Shown piece by piece: positions 19,093 through 27,379 of a stretch of DNA of 64,000 nt (position 1 is its first letter; every line of letters starts with the position of its first letter). This DNA comes from Xanthomonas sp. Leaf148. Lineage in GTDB: Bacteria; Pseudomonadota; Gammaproteobacteria; Xanthomonadales; Xanthomonadaceae. A program made the translations under genes and the position numbers. The notes beneath the pieces were generated by a model. That model worked only from the letters and a program-made list of their open reading frames with translations, was not told where the DNA came from and did not search any database. The DNA lies in the NCBI RefSeq assembly GCF_001423585.1, contig NZ_LMOP01000008.1:599515-663514 (forward strand), read 5' to 3'.

Positions 19093-19734
19093 ATGAAGTC
19101 CCAAAATAGTGAATTCAATCGACTGGTGCTGCCGACAGTGTGGGTGGCAGGCGCGCTGGCGTTATTCGGCATTGCACACGCTTCAGCCGTCACGCCAACG
19201 CCTGCGCCATCAGCGACCGCTGCAGTCCCTGCGAGTGACAGTTATCGACCAGGGCAGAAATGGATTGTGCCGGGGGAGTGGGAATTCACGGTTGATTCTG
19301 CGCGCGTGGCCAAGGTGAAGATTCCCAACCACGGCGGCGGCTCGTGGGTTCCCACGCAAGTGATCCTGCTGACCTATAGTTACAAGAACATCGGATTCGA
19401 CGACAGCGCTAATTACAAGGACGGCGGCCCGTCGACGCTGGCGTTTTCGAAAGCGCATATCGACGTGTCCGATGCCAACGATGCGGACAACGGCGGCGCA
19501 GGCAATTACCCCGTGCGTATCAAGCTCGTCGGAGACGCTGACGGTCAGGCGCCCGGGCAGGAGATGCTGGGCGCGCAATGGCCGTACGCCTTCAAAAAGA
19601 AGGTCACGGCGGTCAAGGTGACGGTGAGTCACTACGACTCCAAGCTGAAACTGCATGAAGCGACCTTCCTGGTCCCGGTCGAGGGCGCTCGGCAATCGAC
19701 GCCGCACGCAAACAGGCACGTGCACCACAGCTGA
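19093..19734 (+). CDS. secreted protein of unknown function
   Basis: A 213-residue protein with a Sec signal peptide (hydrophobic core VWVAGALALFGIAHASA), then a Thr/Pro/Ala linker and a beta-rich globular part with DSARVAKVKIPNHGGGSW and QVILLTYSYKNIGF. This pattern (a charged strand pair followed by LLTYSYKNIG) resembles immunoglobulin-like beta sandwiches such as those in DUF4352-type lipoproteins, but that is only an impression. The C terminus is His-rich (HANRHVHHS). An AAGG site lies 14 bases upstream. No neighbour suggests a role. Confidence 0.7.
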   Translation: MKSQNSEFNRLVLPTVWVAGALALFGIAHASAVTPTPAPSATAAVPASDSYRPGQKWIVPGEWEFTVDSARVAKVKIPNHGGGSWVPTQVILLTYSYKNIGFDDSANYKDGGPSTLAFSKAHIDVSDANDADNGGAGNYPVRIKLVGDADGQAPGQEMLGAQWPYAFKKKVTAVKVTVSHYDSKLKLHEATFLVPVEGARQSTPHANRHVHHS

Positions 19735-20233
19735 TCCTCGGTCGGCCAATCTGCGCGCGCATGCCGTCGGCATGCGTCGCATCGTGAACGATCACGTTGC
19801 CGGCTGCGTTCGACGGCACTGCGTTCCAGGCGACCGAGCGACTGTTGGCGTTGGCGATGGATCTATCGCCTGCCCATTCCCATTCCCACTGCCCACTGCC
19901 CGCAACGCGCAGGCGCAGGCGCATTGACTGGCCTGTCGCTGCGCCACGATGGCGCAGCGGTCCATCGTCCTACAGGCCATCTGTCTTGACGAAGCACCGC
20001 CGCATCGTTGTGTCGTCCTGTCCGTCCGGCAGCCACAGTGGCTGATCGATGCACACCCGCCACAGCGCTGCAGCACCACACCCCTGTGGCGGCCATGCAC
20101 AGGACCACGCCCAGGCCCAGGCGGTGCAGTGGTTTCATCACCGGTTGCAAACCGGTATGGTCCCGTCAGTACGTGGTTGTGCGTCGCAATATGACGATGC
20201 CGCACGTACGGCCGTTTCTTCTTCCGGGTTTTT
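19735..20233. other. 499-bp gap without a recognised gene
   Basis: The stretch between the secreted-protein gene and the antiporter gene. It holds short CCCATTCCCACTGCCC-type imperfect repeats near 19875-19900. Open frames on both strands look like GC-bias artefacts. Confidence 0.45.
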
Positions 20234-21871
20234 ATGCATTCGATCGATGTCGTCCTCGCCATGTTGCTGGCGGTCGCGGCCAGCGGTTATCTGATCCGCA
20301 TCCTGCCGTTCTCGCTGCCGTTGCCGCTGGTCCAGATCGCGCTAGGCGCGGTGGTCTCCGGTGTGTTCGATGCGGGGCACGAGCTGGAGCCGGAGCTGTT
20401 CTTCCTGTTGTTCCTGCCGCCGCTGCTGTTCCTGGACGGCTGGCGCATTCCCAAACAAGGCCTGTTCCGCGACAAGGCGGCGATCCTGGAGCTGGCGCTG
20501 GGCCTGGTGGTGTTCACGGTGGTCGGGGCGGGGTTGCTGATCCATTGGCTGATCCCGGCGATGCCGTTGGCGGTGGCGTTTGCATTGGCGGCGATCATCT
20601 CGCCGACCGACCCGGTGGCGGTGTCGTCGATCGCCTCCAAGGTGCCGATCCCCAAGCGCCTGATGCACATCCTGGAAGGCGAGTCGCTGCTCAACGACGC
20701 TTCGGGCCTGGTGTGCTTCCAGTTCGCGGTGGCTGCGGTGCTCACCGGCACTTTCTCGGTGGCGACCGCTTCGCTGACCTTCTTGTGGGTGGCGCTGGCC
20801 GGGCTGGCACTGGGCGTGGCCACTACCTTTGGGCTGAGCCGGATCCAGGCCTGGATCTGGCGTCACTTCGGCGAAGAACCCGGTTCGGCGATCCTGGTTA
20901 ACCTGCTCACGCCGTTTGCCGCCTACCTGCTGGCCGAAGCCTTCCACGCCTCCGGCATCCTGGCTGCGGTCGCGGCCGGCATCACCATGAGCTACGTGGA
21001 AATGGCCGGCAACGCACCGGGCAACATGCGGCTGCAGCGTTCGGCGGTGTGGGACACGGTGCAGTTCACCTTCAACGGCATCATCTTCGTGCTGCTGGGC
21101 GAGCAGTTGCCGGGCATCCTGGATGGCGCAGTGCGCAGCGTGCAGGAGGCCGGGCACCTCAATCCCTGGTGGCTGGCGGTATATGTGGCCACCATCAGCA
21201 CCAGCCTGATGGCGTTGCGCTTTGTGTGGGTATTTTTGTCGCTGCGCTGGAACATCTTCAAGGCGCAGCGGCGCGGCGAGCAGCATGTCAGCCCGCCGTG
21301 GCGGATTGTGGTGGCGGTGTCGCTGGCGGGCGTACGCGGCGCGATCACCCTGGCCGGCGTGCTGACGCTACCGTTGATGCTGGAAGATGGCTCGCCATTT
21401 CCGGCCCGCCAGCTGGCGATCTTCCTGGCCGCCTCGGTGATCCTGGTGTCGTTGCTGGTGGCCAGCGTGGCACTGCCGCCCCTGCTGCGCGGACTGGAAT
21501 TGCCGGAAGAAGAAGACGAGCAGCAGAAAGAAGACCTGGCGGTGAAGGCGGCCTCGCAGGCAGCGCTGGAGGCAGTGGAAAAGCTGCGTCAGCGACTGGT
21601 GGAAGACAGTGCCCATGCCGAGCGCTACAACGCCGCCGCCAACCAGGTCAGCCAACGCTACCAACGCAAGCTGGGCGCAGTGGACATGGCCGAAACCGAC
21701 CCTGAAGAAGCCGGTGCTTACGAGCAGGCCTTGCGCCAATTCCGGCACGCGGCCTTGGTGGCCGAACGGAACGAGTTGTTCAAGCTTGCGCGCCGTCGCG
21801 AGATCTCCGACGACCTGTCGCGCAGGCTGGTGCGCAATCTGGATTTGATCGAGTCACGTAAGCGGGCTTGA
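20234..21871 (+). CDS. CPA1-family Na+/H+ antiporter
   Basis: A 545-residue inner-membrane exchanger with about 12 helices in the first 420 residues, then a charged cytoplasmic tail of about 120 residues (EEEDEQQKEDL...). The CPA1 core motifs are present: ALAAIISPTDPVAVSSI and HILEGESLLNDASGLVCFQF, where the Asn-Asp pair is the ion-binding site, and VRGAITLAGVLTLP. Such proteins (NhaP/YjcE type) expel Na+ or K+ in exchange for protons. ATG 20234 is the first start and fits the first helix. It is probably monocistronic. Confidence 0.93.
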   Translation: MHSIDVVLAMLLAVAASGYLIRILPFSLPLPLVQIALGAVVSGVFDAGHELEPELFFLLFLPPLLFLDGWRIPKQGLFRDKAAILELALGLVVFTVVGAGLLIHWLIPAMPLAVAFALAAIISPTDPVAVSSIASKVPIPKRLMHILEGESLLNDASGLVCFQFAVAAVLTGTFSVATASLTFLWVALAGLALGVATTFGLSRIQAWIWRHFGEEPGSAILVNLLTPFAAYLLAEAFHASGILAAVAAGITMSYVEMAGNAPGNMRLQRSAVWDTVQFTFNGIIFVLLGEQLPGILDGAVRSVQEAGHLNPWWLAVYVATISTSLMALRFVWVFLSLRWNIFKAQRRGEQHVSPPWRIVVAVSLAGVRGAITLAGVLTLPLMLEDGSPFPARQLAIFLAASVILVSLLVASVALPPLLRGLELPEEEDEQQKEDLAVKAASQAALEAVEKLRQRLVEDSAHAERYNAAANQVSQRYQRKLGAVDMAETDPEEAGAYEQALRQFRHAALVAERNELFKLARRREISDDLSRRLVRNLDLIESRKRA

Positions 21872-22001
21872 GGAACGGGACTAGGGCGTCGGGAGTAGGA
21901 ATTCGCAAGAGCCGGGCAACGGCACGCCGGTCGTAGGAGCGCACCTGGGCGCGACTGAGCCGTACGTGTGGATGCGCGCGGTGAAGCGGGAATCGTATGA
22001 G

Positions 22002-22051
22002 CACCCGCACCCGCACCCACACCCACACCCACACCCACACCCACACCCACT
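22002..22051. repeat. hexanucleotide tandem repeat CACCCG/CACCCA, about 8 copies
   Basis: Two CACCCG units followed by about six CACCCA units lie 100 bp upstream of the ABC transporter genes. Such tracts are prone to copy-number change by slippage. A related GCACCC triplet array occurs at 25299-25316. Confidence 0.9.
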
Positions 22052-22153
22052 CCCGCCATCACGGCGCCTCGGGAGACACCATCCCATCTGCCCCCCTCCC
22101 ATCGTCACGGCACACCGCCTACCCTGGGCGCTTATCGTTTCCGTACAAAACCC

Positions 22154-23098
22154 ATGACGCCCATCGTTTCCATCCAGGGATTGAGCAAGACCTACGCCGG
22201 TGGTTTCCAGGCCCTCAAACAGGTGGATCTGGACATCCAGCGCGGCGAAATCTTCGCGCTGCTCGGCCCCAACGGTGCCGGCAAGACCACCTTGATCAGC
22301 ATCATCTGCGGGCTGATCAACCCCAGCACCGGCAGCGTACTGGCCGATGGCCACGACATCGTGCGCGACTATCGCGCCGCGCGTGCCAGCATCGGGCTGG
22401 TGCCGCAGGAACTGGCCACCGACGCGTTCGAAACGGTGTGGGCCACGGTGCGTTTCAGTCGCGGCCTGTTCGGCAAGCCGGCAAATCCGCAGTACCTGGA
22501 AACCGTGTTGCGCGAGCTCTCGCTGTGGGACAAGCGCAACAACAAGATTTCCACGCTGTCCGGCGGCATGAAGCGGCGCGTGTTGATCGCCAAGGCGCTG
22601 GCGCATGAGCCGCGGATTCTGTTTCTGGACGAGCCCACCGCCGGTGTGGACGTGGAACTGCGTCACGACATGTGGCAGATGGTGCGGCGCCTGCGCGAGC
22701 AGGGCACCACCATCATCCTGACCACCCACTACATCGAGGAGGCCGAAGACATGGCCGACCGCGTCGGCGTCATCAATCGCGGCGAGCTGGTGCTGGTGGA
22801 AGACAAGCACACGCTGATGCGCAAGCTCGGCAAAAAGCAGCTCACGCTAAGCCTGCAATCGCCATTGCACACGCTGCCCGCTGCGTTGGCAGACTTGCCG
22901 CTGGAACTGTCGGCCGATGGCAACAGCCTGATCTACACCTTTGACACCCAGGCCGAGCAGACCGGCATCGGTGCGTTGTTGCGCCGACTCAACGAGCACG
23001 GCATCGACTTCAAGGACCTGCATTCCAGCGAGAGTTCGCTGGAAGAAATCTTCGTCAACCTGGTGCATGGCGCACGCAACGCGGAGGTGCGCGCATGA
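22154..23098 (+). CDS. yadG: ABC transporter ATP-binding protein (YadG-like)
   Basis: A 314-residue ATPase closely resembling E. coli YadG. Walker A is GPNGAGKTT, the Q-loop region is [15 protein letters not shown], the signature is LSGGMKRR, Walker B is [12 protein letters not shown] and the H-loop is TTHYIEEAE. The C-terminal 80 residues form the extension seen in ABC-2-type exporters. ATG 22154 follows directly on the hexanucleotide-repeat region. Its stop overlaps the permease start (ATGA), so the pair makes an exporter; the substrate is unknown. Confidence 0.95.
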   Translation: MTPIVSIQGLSKTYAGGFQALKQVDLDIQRGEIFALLGPNGAGKTTLISIICGLINPSTGSVLADGHDIVRDYRAARASIGLVPQELATDAFETVWATVRFSRGLFGKPANPQYLETVLRELSLWDKRNNKISTLSGGMKRRVLIAKALAHEPRILFLDEPTAGVDVELRHDMWQMVRRLREQGTTIILTTHYIEEAEDMADRVGVINRGELVLVEDKHTLMRKLGKKQLTLSLQSPLHTLPAALADLPLELSADGNSLIYTFDTQAEQTGIGALLRRLNEHGIDFKDLHSSESSLEEIFVNLVHGARNAEVRA

Positions 23099-23856
23099 AC
23101 CGGCATGCGATTGCAGCGATCTATCGTTTCGAAATGGCGCGCGCCTTCCGCACGCTCACTCAGTCGATCGCCTCGCCGGTGCTCTCGACCTCGCTGTATT
23201 TCGTGGTCTTCGGCGCGGCCATCGGCTCGCGCATGGGCGATATCGACGGCATCAGCTACGGCGCCTTCATCATTCCCGGGCTGGTGATGCTGTCGCTGCT
23301 CAACGAGAGCATTTCCAACGCCTCGTTCGGCATCTATATGCCGCGTTGGGCCGGCACTATCTACGAGGTGTTGTCCGCGCCGGTGGCGTGGTGGGAAATC
23401 GTGATCGGCTATGTGGGCGCTGCGGCGACCAAGTCGGTGATGCTGGGTTTGTTGATCCTGCTCACCGCGCGCCTGTTCGTGCCGTATGAAATCGCCCACC
23501 CGGTGTGGATGCTGGGCTTTCTGGTGCTCACCGCGCTGACTTTCAGCCTGTTCGGTTTCATCATCGGCATCTGGGCCAACGGCTTTGAAAAGCTGCAGGT
23601 GATCCCGCTGATGGTGGTGACGCCGCTGACCTTCCTGGGCGGCAGTTTCTATTCGATCAACATGCTGCCGCCGTTGTGGCAGAAGGTCACCTTGTTCAAC
23701 CCGGTGGTGTATCTGATCAGCGGTTTCCGCTGGAGCTTTTACGGCAAGGCCGACGTGCATATCGCGGTGAGCACCGGCATGACGTTGCTGTTTCTAGTGG
23801 TGTGCCTGGGCGTGGTGGCGGCGATCTTCCGTAGTGGTTATCGGCTCAAGGCTTGA
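23095..23856 (+). CDS. yadH: ABC-2 type permease (YadH-like)
   Basis: A 253-residue membrane subunit with six helices. It shows ABC-2 family landmarks shared with Yad[37 protein letters not shown] near the N terminus and the C-terminal [18 protein letters not shown]...[16 protein letters not shown]. It overlaps the ATPase gene by four bases. The two probably form a homodimeric 2+2 exporter in the inner membrane. A large inverted repeat follows in the 3' gap. Confidence 0.95.
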   Translation: MNRHAIAAIYRFEMARAFRTLTQSIASPVLSTSLYFVVFGAAIGSRMGDIDGISYGAFIIPGLVMLSLLNESISNASFGIYMPRWAGTIYEVLSAPVAWWEIVIGYVGAAATKSVMLGLLILLTARLFVPYEIAHPVWMLGFLVLTALTFSLFGFIIGIWANGFEKLQVIPLMVVTPLTFLGGSFYSINMLPPLWQKVTLFNPVVYLISGFRWSFYGKADVHIAVSTGMTLLFLVVCLGVVAAIFRSGYRLKA

Positions 23857-23950
23857 GTGCAGTGGTTTTGTCGGCTGCATCCTGGTGGGTGCGGTCGGAA
23901 GCCCAGGTCAAACGCTGGAGTGGGTCGAGTGCGCGGTGCCCGCGCCGCTT

Positions 23951-24107
23951 GCGGGACACGCCGTGAATCCGTCCGTGGAGGCTCGGTGGCGGCATCCATG
24001 CCGCCACACGGTCCCGCAAGCGGCGAGGACACCGCACCGTCGCGGGACCTTACGCGGCATGGATGCCGCGTAAGAGCCTCCAGGGACGGATTCACGGCGT
24101 GTCCCGC
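23951..24107. repeat. 157-bp inverted-repeat element
   Basis: Outer arms of 33 bp (23951-23983 and 24075-24107) match with one mismatch. Inside lie two short palindromes, GCGGCATCCATGCCGC and GCGGCATGGATGCCGC, and a CCGCTTGCGGGA/TCCCGCAAGCGG pair that joins the outer left arm to the middle. The whole could fold into one or two long hairpins. It lies between the convergent yadH and DUF3297 genes; it may be a small non-autonomous mobile element or a strong two-way terminator. Confidence 0.85.
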
Positions 24108-24202
24108 GATGGTGGGCGGGCAAGGGCCCTGCAGCAAACTCGCAGCTCAGCAGCTGAGCAGCTCTGCAATAGAACAGCTTGAAGTAGTGTGGTCGGCCGC
24201 TC

Positions 24203-24469
24203 TTACTCGGCAGCAGGCTGGGCGTCGCTCTTGGTGTCCAGGAAGTAGGCCACCACCTCACCCTTGACCTTCATCGTCATCGGGTTGCCGCGGCGGTCGC
24301 GCGCCTTGCCGACCTGCACCTTGATCCAGCCTTCGCTCACCGAGTATTCCTCCACGTTGTCGCGTTCGACCCCGTTGAAGCGCACGCCGATACCGCGATT
24401 GAGGACGTCGGCATCGTGGAACGGGCTGCGTGGGTCGATGGCCAGATGATCGGGAGGGGTATCGCTCAT
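24203..24469 (-). CDS. DUF3297 family protein
   Basis: An 88-residue cytoplasmic protein matching DUF3297 (DHLAIDPRSPFHDADVLNRGIGVRFNGVERDNVEEYSVSEGWIKV and a KGEVVAYF end). The family is small, proteobacterial and of unknown function. The frame is open upstream to 24514, but ATG 24469 has a GGGAGGGG site and gives the family's N terminus. It converges with the inverted-repeat element. Confidence 0.88.
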   Translation of the reverse strand: MSDTPPDHLAIDPRSPFHDADVLNRGIGVRFNGVERDNVEEYSVSEGWIKVQVGKARDRRGNPMTMKVKGEVVAYFLDTKSDAQPAAE

Positions 24470-24633
24470 GGGAAAGGCGTCATGACGGACCGGGATAGCC
24501 GTCTTCGGCCGCACAGGATACGGGCCTGTGCCGGGAAGACCAGCCCTGATGCCACAGACGCGCTCGCCCGCCGGTTTGCTTGCGCCGCGTGAGGCGTCAC
24601 ACTTCGCACCTGCAATCCTTGAGCGAGACCGCC

Positions 24634-25185
24634 ATGCCCGACAACAGTGCCGATTACGAAGACGACGAAGGCTTGCCGCCCGAGACCGACGAAGACGATG
24701 TCGACGACCATCCGGCGCGGGTCTGGAATCTGCTGGTGCTGATCAACCCGGGCGACGAAGACACCGCACTGGGGCAGTTCGACGCCTGGCGCGAAACGCA
24801 GGCCGAGGCGGACGACGATGAGGGCGACGATGCCTGGCTGTGGGCGCTGAAGGACGCGATCGACTGGCGCTCGGGGTTTTATGTCGACTGGAAGGATACC
24901 GATTCGTTCATTGCCGCCATCGACGAACTGAGCGCGCGCTGGAACCTGCGCATCGCGTGGGGCGGCGATCTGGACGATGAAGACTTCGCCAACGGCCTTG
25001 GCGTGCCCGACCTGATGGCGGTGGCGTTCGACCGCCTGCGCGAGCATGGCTATTCGCTGTGGAACTGGAACACCGGCGGCGATGCCTATGCTGGCTGGAT
25101 CGCGCTGAGTCGCGACGACGAGGCGATGCTGGCACTGACCTCGCTGCTGGACGTGGAAGTGCGGCTGGGCAACGAGGCGTTCTAA
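24634..25185 (+). CDS. acidic protein, DUF6630-like
   Basis: A 183-residue very acidic protein. Residues 1-30 are mostly Asp/Glu; the rest alternates predicted helices and strands (RVWNLLVLINPGDEDTALGQFDAWRETQ, WLWALKDAIDWRSGFYVDWKD). It looks like the DUF6630 family, with no known function; the assignment is from memory of the motif only. The in-frame GTG/ATG upstream (24580) is not favoured; ATG 24634 follows a GAGCGAGA site. It is transcribed away from the DUF3297 gene. Confidence 0.75.
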   Translation: MPDNSADYEDDEGLPPETDEDDVDDHPARVWNLLVLINPGDEDTALGQFDAWRETQAEADDDEGDDAWLWALKDAIDWRSGFYVDWKDTDSFIAAIDELSARWNLRIAWGGDLDDEDFANGLGVPDLMAVAFDRLREHGYSLWNWNTGGDAYAGWIALSRDDEAMLALTSLLDVEVRLGNEAF

Positions 25186-25269
25186 GAGCGGCGAACACAA
25201 CGTAGCGAGCAGTCGTCGGGTGGGTGTGGACGGCGTGGAGGAACCGGAGCGTACGCGTGGTCCATGCTG

Positions 25270-25316
25270 CACCGAGCACCGAGCACCGAGCACCGGCCGC
25301 ACCCGCACCCGCACCC
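25270..25316. repeat. 7-bp CACCGAG repeat followed by 6-bp GCACCC repeat
   Basis: CACCGAG occurs three and a half times (25270-25294), then GCACCC three times (25299-25316). Both lie in the gap between the acidic-protein gene and the convergent subtilase gene. Confidence 0.85.
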
Positions 25317-25412
25317 GCCTGGCGGTGAGCACGGTCCTCTTGTTAGCTGCTGCAAGCCAGCCGCACGCCTGGTACCGGAGGTGGCGTGTACCACCTCCGA
25401 CACGCTTGCCGA

Positions 25413-27317
25413 TTACTGCCGCGCCATCAGCGACACGTTGTTGAACCCCCCTGTGCCGCCGACCAACTTGATGTAGTAGGTGCCGGTCTGCGGTGCGGTC
25501 AGCCGCAGCGTCTGCGCGCTGCCGGTACGTGCGGATTTCAACTGGTAGCTGCTGGTGGTCGGCTCGACGTCGTAGCTGAGATACAGCGCGACGTTGCCGC
25601 CGCCACCGAAGCTGAGCACATTCAAGGCGCTGCCGGCGTTGGCGGTAAAGCGGTAGGTCTTTTCCTCGCTTTGACCGCCGCTCTGGCCGGTCAGGGCATC
25701 GCGGTTGGTCAGGCTCACGGTGACCGGTATGCAGGCGCTGCCGCTGCAACTGTTCTGCACGTAGTCCAGTGCCGCGGTGGCATCGACAATTCCGGTGCCG
25801 ATCGGGCGACCTGTCGGTGGTCTGACCGGGAAGGTGCGCGCAGTCTGGCGCAGCATGGCTTCCATCTGCGCAGGGGCCAGCGGGGTCTTGCCGGAGGCGG
25901 CCAGCGCGCTCTGTACCAGGGCGGCCACCGCGGCCACATGCGGCGTGGCCATCGAGGTGCCGGCAAAGCCGACGTATTCGTACTCGCCGGAGGTCGGCGT
26001 GGTCTTGCCGCTGTAGCCGGTCGACAGCACCACCCCGTCCCAGCCGCCGTTGCCGGTGTCGTCGCTGGCACCGCCGCCGGGGCCGGACAGGTCCACGCTG
26101 CTGCCGAAGTTGGAGTAGAACGCGATCCCGCCGGTGATGCGGGTGGCGCCCACCGTGATCACGTTGCCGCAGCTCGACGGGCTGAACTGCGAGGCGTTGC
26201 TGGCCTCGTTGCCAGCCGCCACCACCACCACCGCACCATTGGCCACTGCGGTGTCGATGGCGCTCTGGGTAGTGCTGTCGCATGAGCCTGGGCCGCCCAG
26301 GCTCAGGCTGATGATCTCGGCCGGATGGAGATTGTCCGGGACGCCGTCGATATGGCCGCCGGAGGCCCACACGATGGCATCGGCGATGTCCGCACCGGTG
26401 CCGCCACATTGGCCGAGCACGCGTACCGGCAGGATCTGCGCGTCGTAGGCAGCGCCGGCGCCGCCGATCGTATTGTTGGTGAGTTCGCCGACCGTGCCCG
26501 CGGTATGGGTACCGTGCCAGCTACTGGAGCGCGCCGGCAGTCCGCAGAAGTTGTCCTCTTCGGTCCAGTCGCCGTAGTCCAGCGCGCCCGGCACGCGGGC
26601 GTCGCTGTCGCGCCGGGAGATCGCCGCGTTGCTGATGAAGTCGTAGCCCGGCAGGATGTGGTCGTTGTTCTTCAGGTCCGGATGGTCGGGCAGGATGCCG
26701 GTGTCGAGCACCGCCACCACCACGCCGGCACCGGTGGAGCTCTCCCAGGCTTGCGGAGCGCGAATGCCGCCGATGCTGTCCTGCAGATGCCACTGGAACC
26801 CGGCATACAGGCGGTCGTTGGGGGTCACGGCGGTGGCGGTGGCCTGCGGCGTCGCTGCGACGGCAGCGGCCTTGAGTCTGGGCCCGGCAACGTCATCGAC
26901 CGCGCGCAGCATGCGATCGAACTCGGCGTATTGCACTTGTGGGTCGGCGCGCAGTTCGGTCAGCAACTTGGCCTGGTCGGCGCTGCTGAGCGTGCGCGCA
27001 AGGTCCAGCAGGCTGGCGCCGGTGCCGGTGCGCCGCAGCACGCGTGCGTTGAGCGGCGTGGCACGCGCGGCACCGCTGGCCGCGCGCAGGACACCGGCGC
27101 GGTTGGCGGCTGCAGACAGGATCGACAGGCGCGAGCTGTCGGACGGCACGCTGCTCTTGTATTTGACGATCAGCCGGGCGGGGAGTGCGGTAGGGGAAGT
27201 GGCCGTCGGCAGGCCGCGCAGGCTGAGTTGATCGGTGGCCGCATGGGCCTGAAACGTGGCCGTGGCCAGGATTGCGCTCAATAGCAGGGGCTTGAGCGGC
27301 AGCGAAGCGTTGTTCAT
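25413..27317 (-). CDS. secreted S8 (subtilisin-like) serine peptidase
   Basis: A 634-residue secreted protease. It has a Sec signal peptide (ATATFQAHA), an I9-like propeptide (about 45-150, including VQYAEFDRML), and a subtilase domain with catalytic D205 (AVLDTG), H268 (HGTHTAG) and S455 (GTSMATPH). A C-terminal pre-peptidase domain (about 540-634) ends in GTYYIKLVGGTGGFNNVSLMA. This is the extracellular protease type common in Xanthomonas. It follows the YadA-type adhesin gene by 62 bp in the same orientation, so the two are likely co-transcribed. Confidence 0.96.
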   Translation of the reverse strand: MNNASLPLKPLLLSAILATATFQAHAATDQLSLRGLPTATSPTALPARLIVKYKSSVPSDSSRLSILSAAANRAGVLRAASGAARATPLNARVLRRTGTGASLLDLARTLSSADQAKLLTELRADPQVQYAEFDRMLRAVDDVAGPRLKAAAVAATPQATATAVTPNDRLYAGFQWHLQDSIGGIRAPQAWESSTGAGVVVAVLDTGILPDHPDLKNNDHILPGYDFISNAAISRRDSDARVPGALDYGDWTEEDNFCGLPARSSSWHGTHTAGTVGELTNNTIGGAGAAYDAQILPVRVLGQCGGTGADIADAIVWASGGHIDGVPDNLHPAEIISLSLGGPGSCDSTTQSAIDTAVANGAVVVVAAGNEASNASQFSPSSCGNVITVGATRITGGIAFYSNFGSSVDLSGPGGGASDDTGNGGWDGVVLSTGYSGKTTPTSGEYEYVGFAGTSMATPHVAAVAALVQSALAASGKTPLAPAQMEAMLRQTARTFPVRPPTGRPIGTGIVDATAALDYVQNSCSGSACIPVTVSLTNRDALTGQSGGQSEEKTYRFTANAGSALNVLSFGGGGNVALYLSYDVEPTTSSYQLKSARTGSAQTLRLTAPQTGTYYIKLVGGTGGFNNVSLMARQ

Positions 27318-27379
27318 GGGATGGCTCTCGCAAGAATCGATGGAGGTAAGGGGAAGACGTGCACGGCGCGGCGCAGGAC

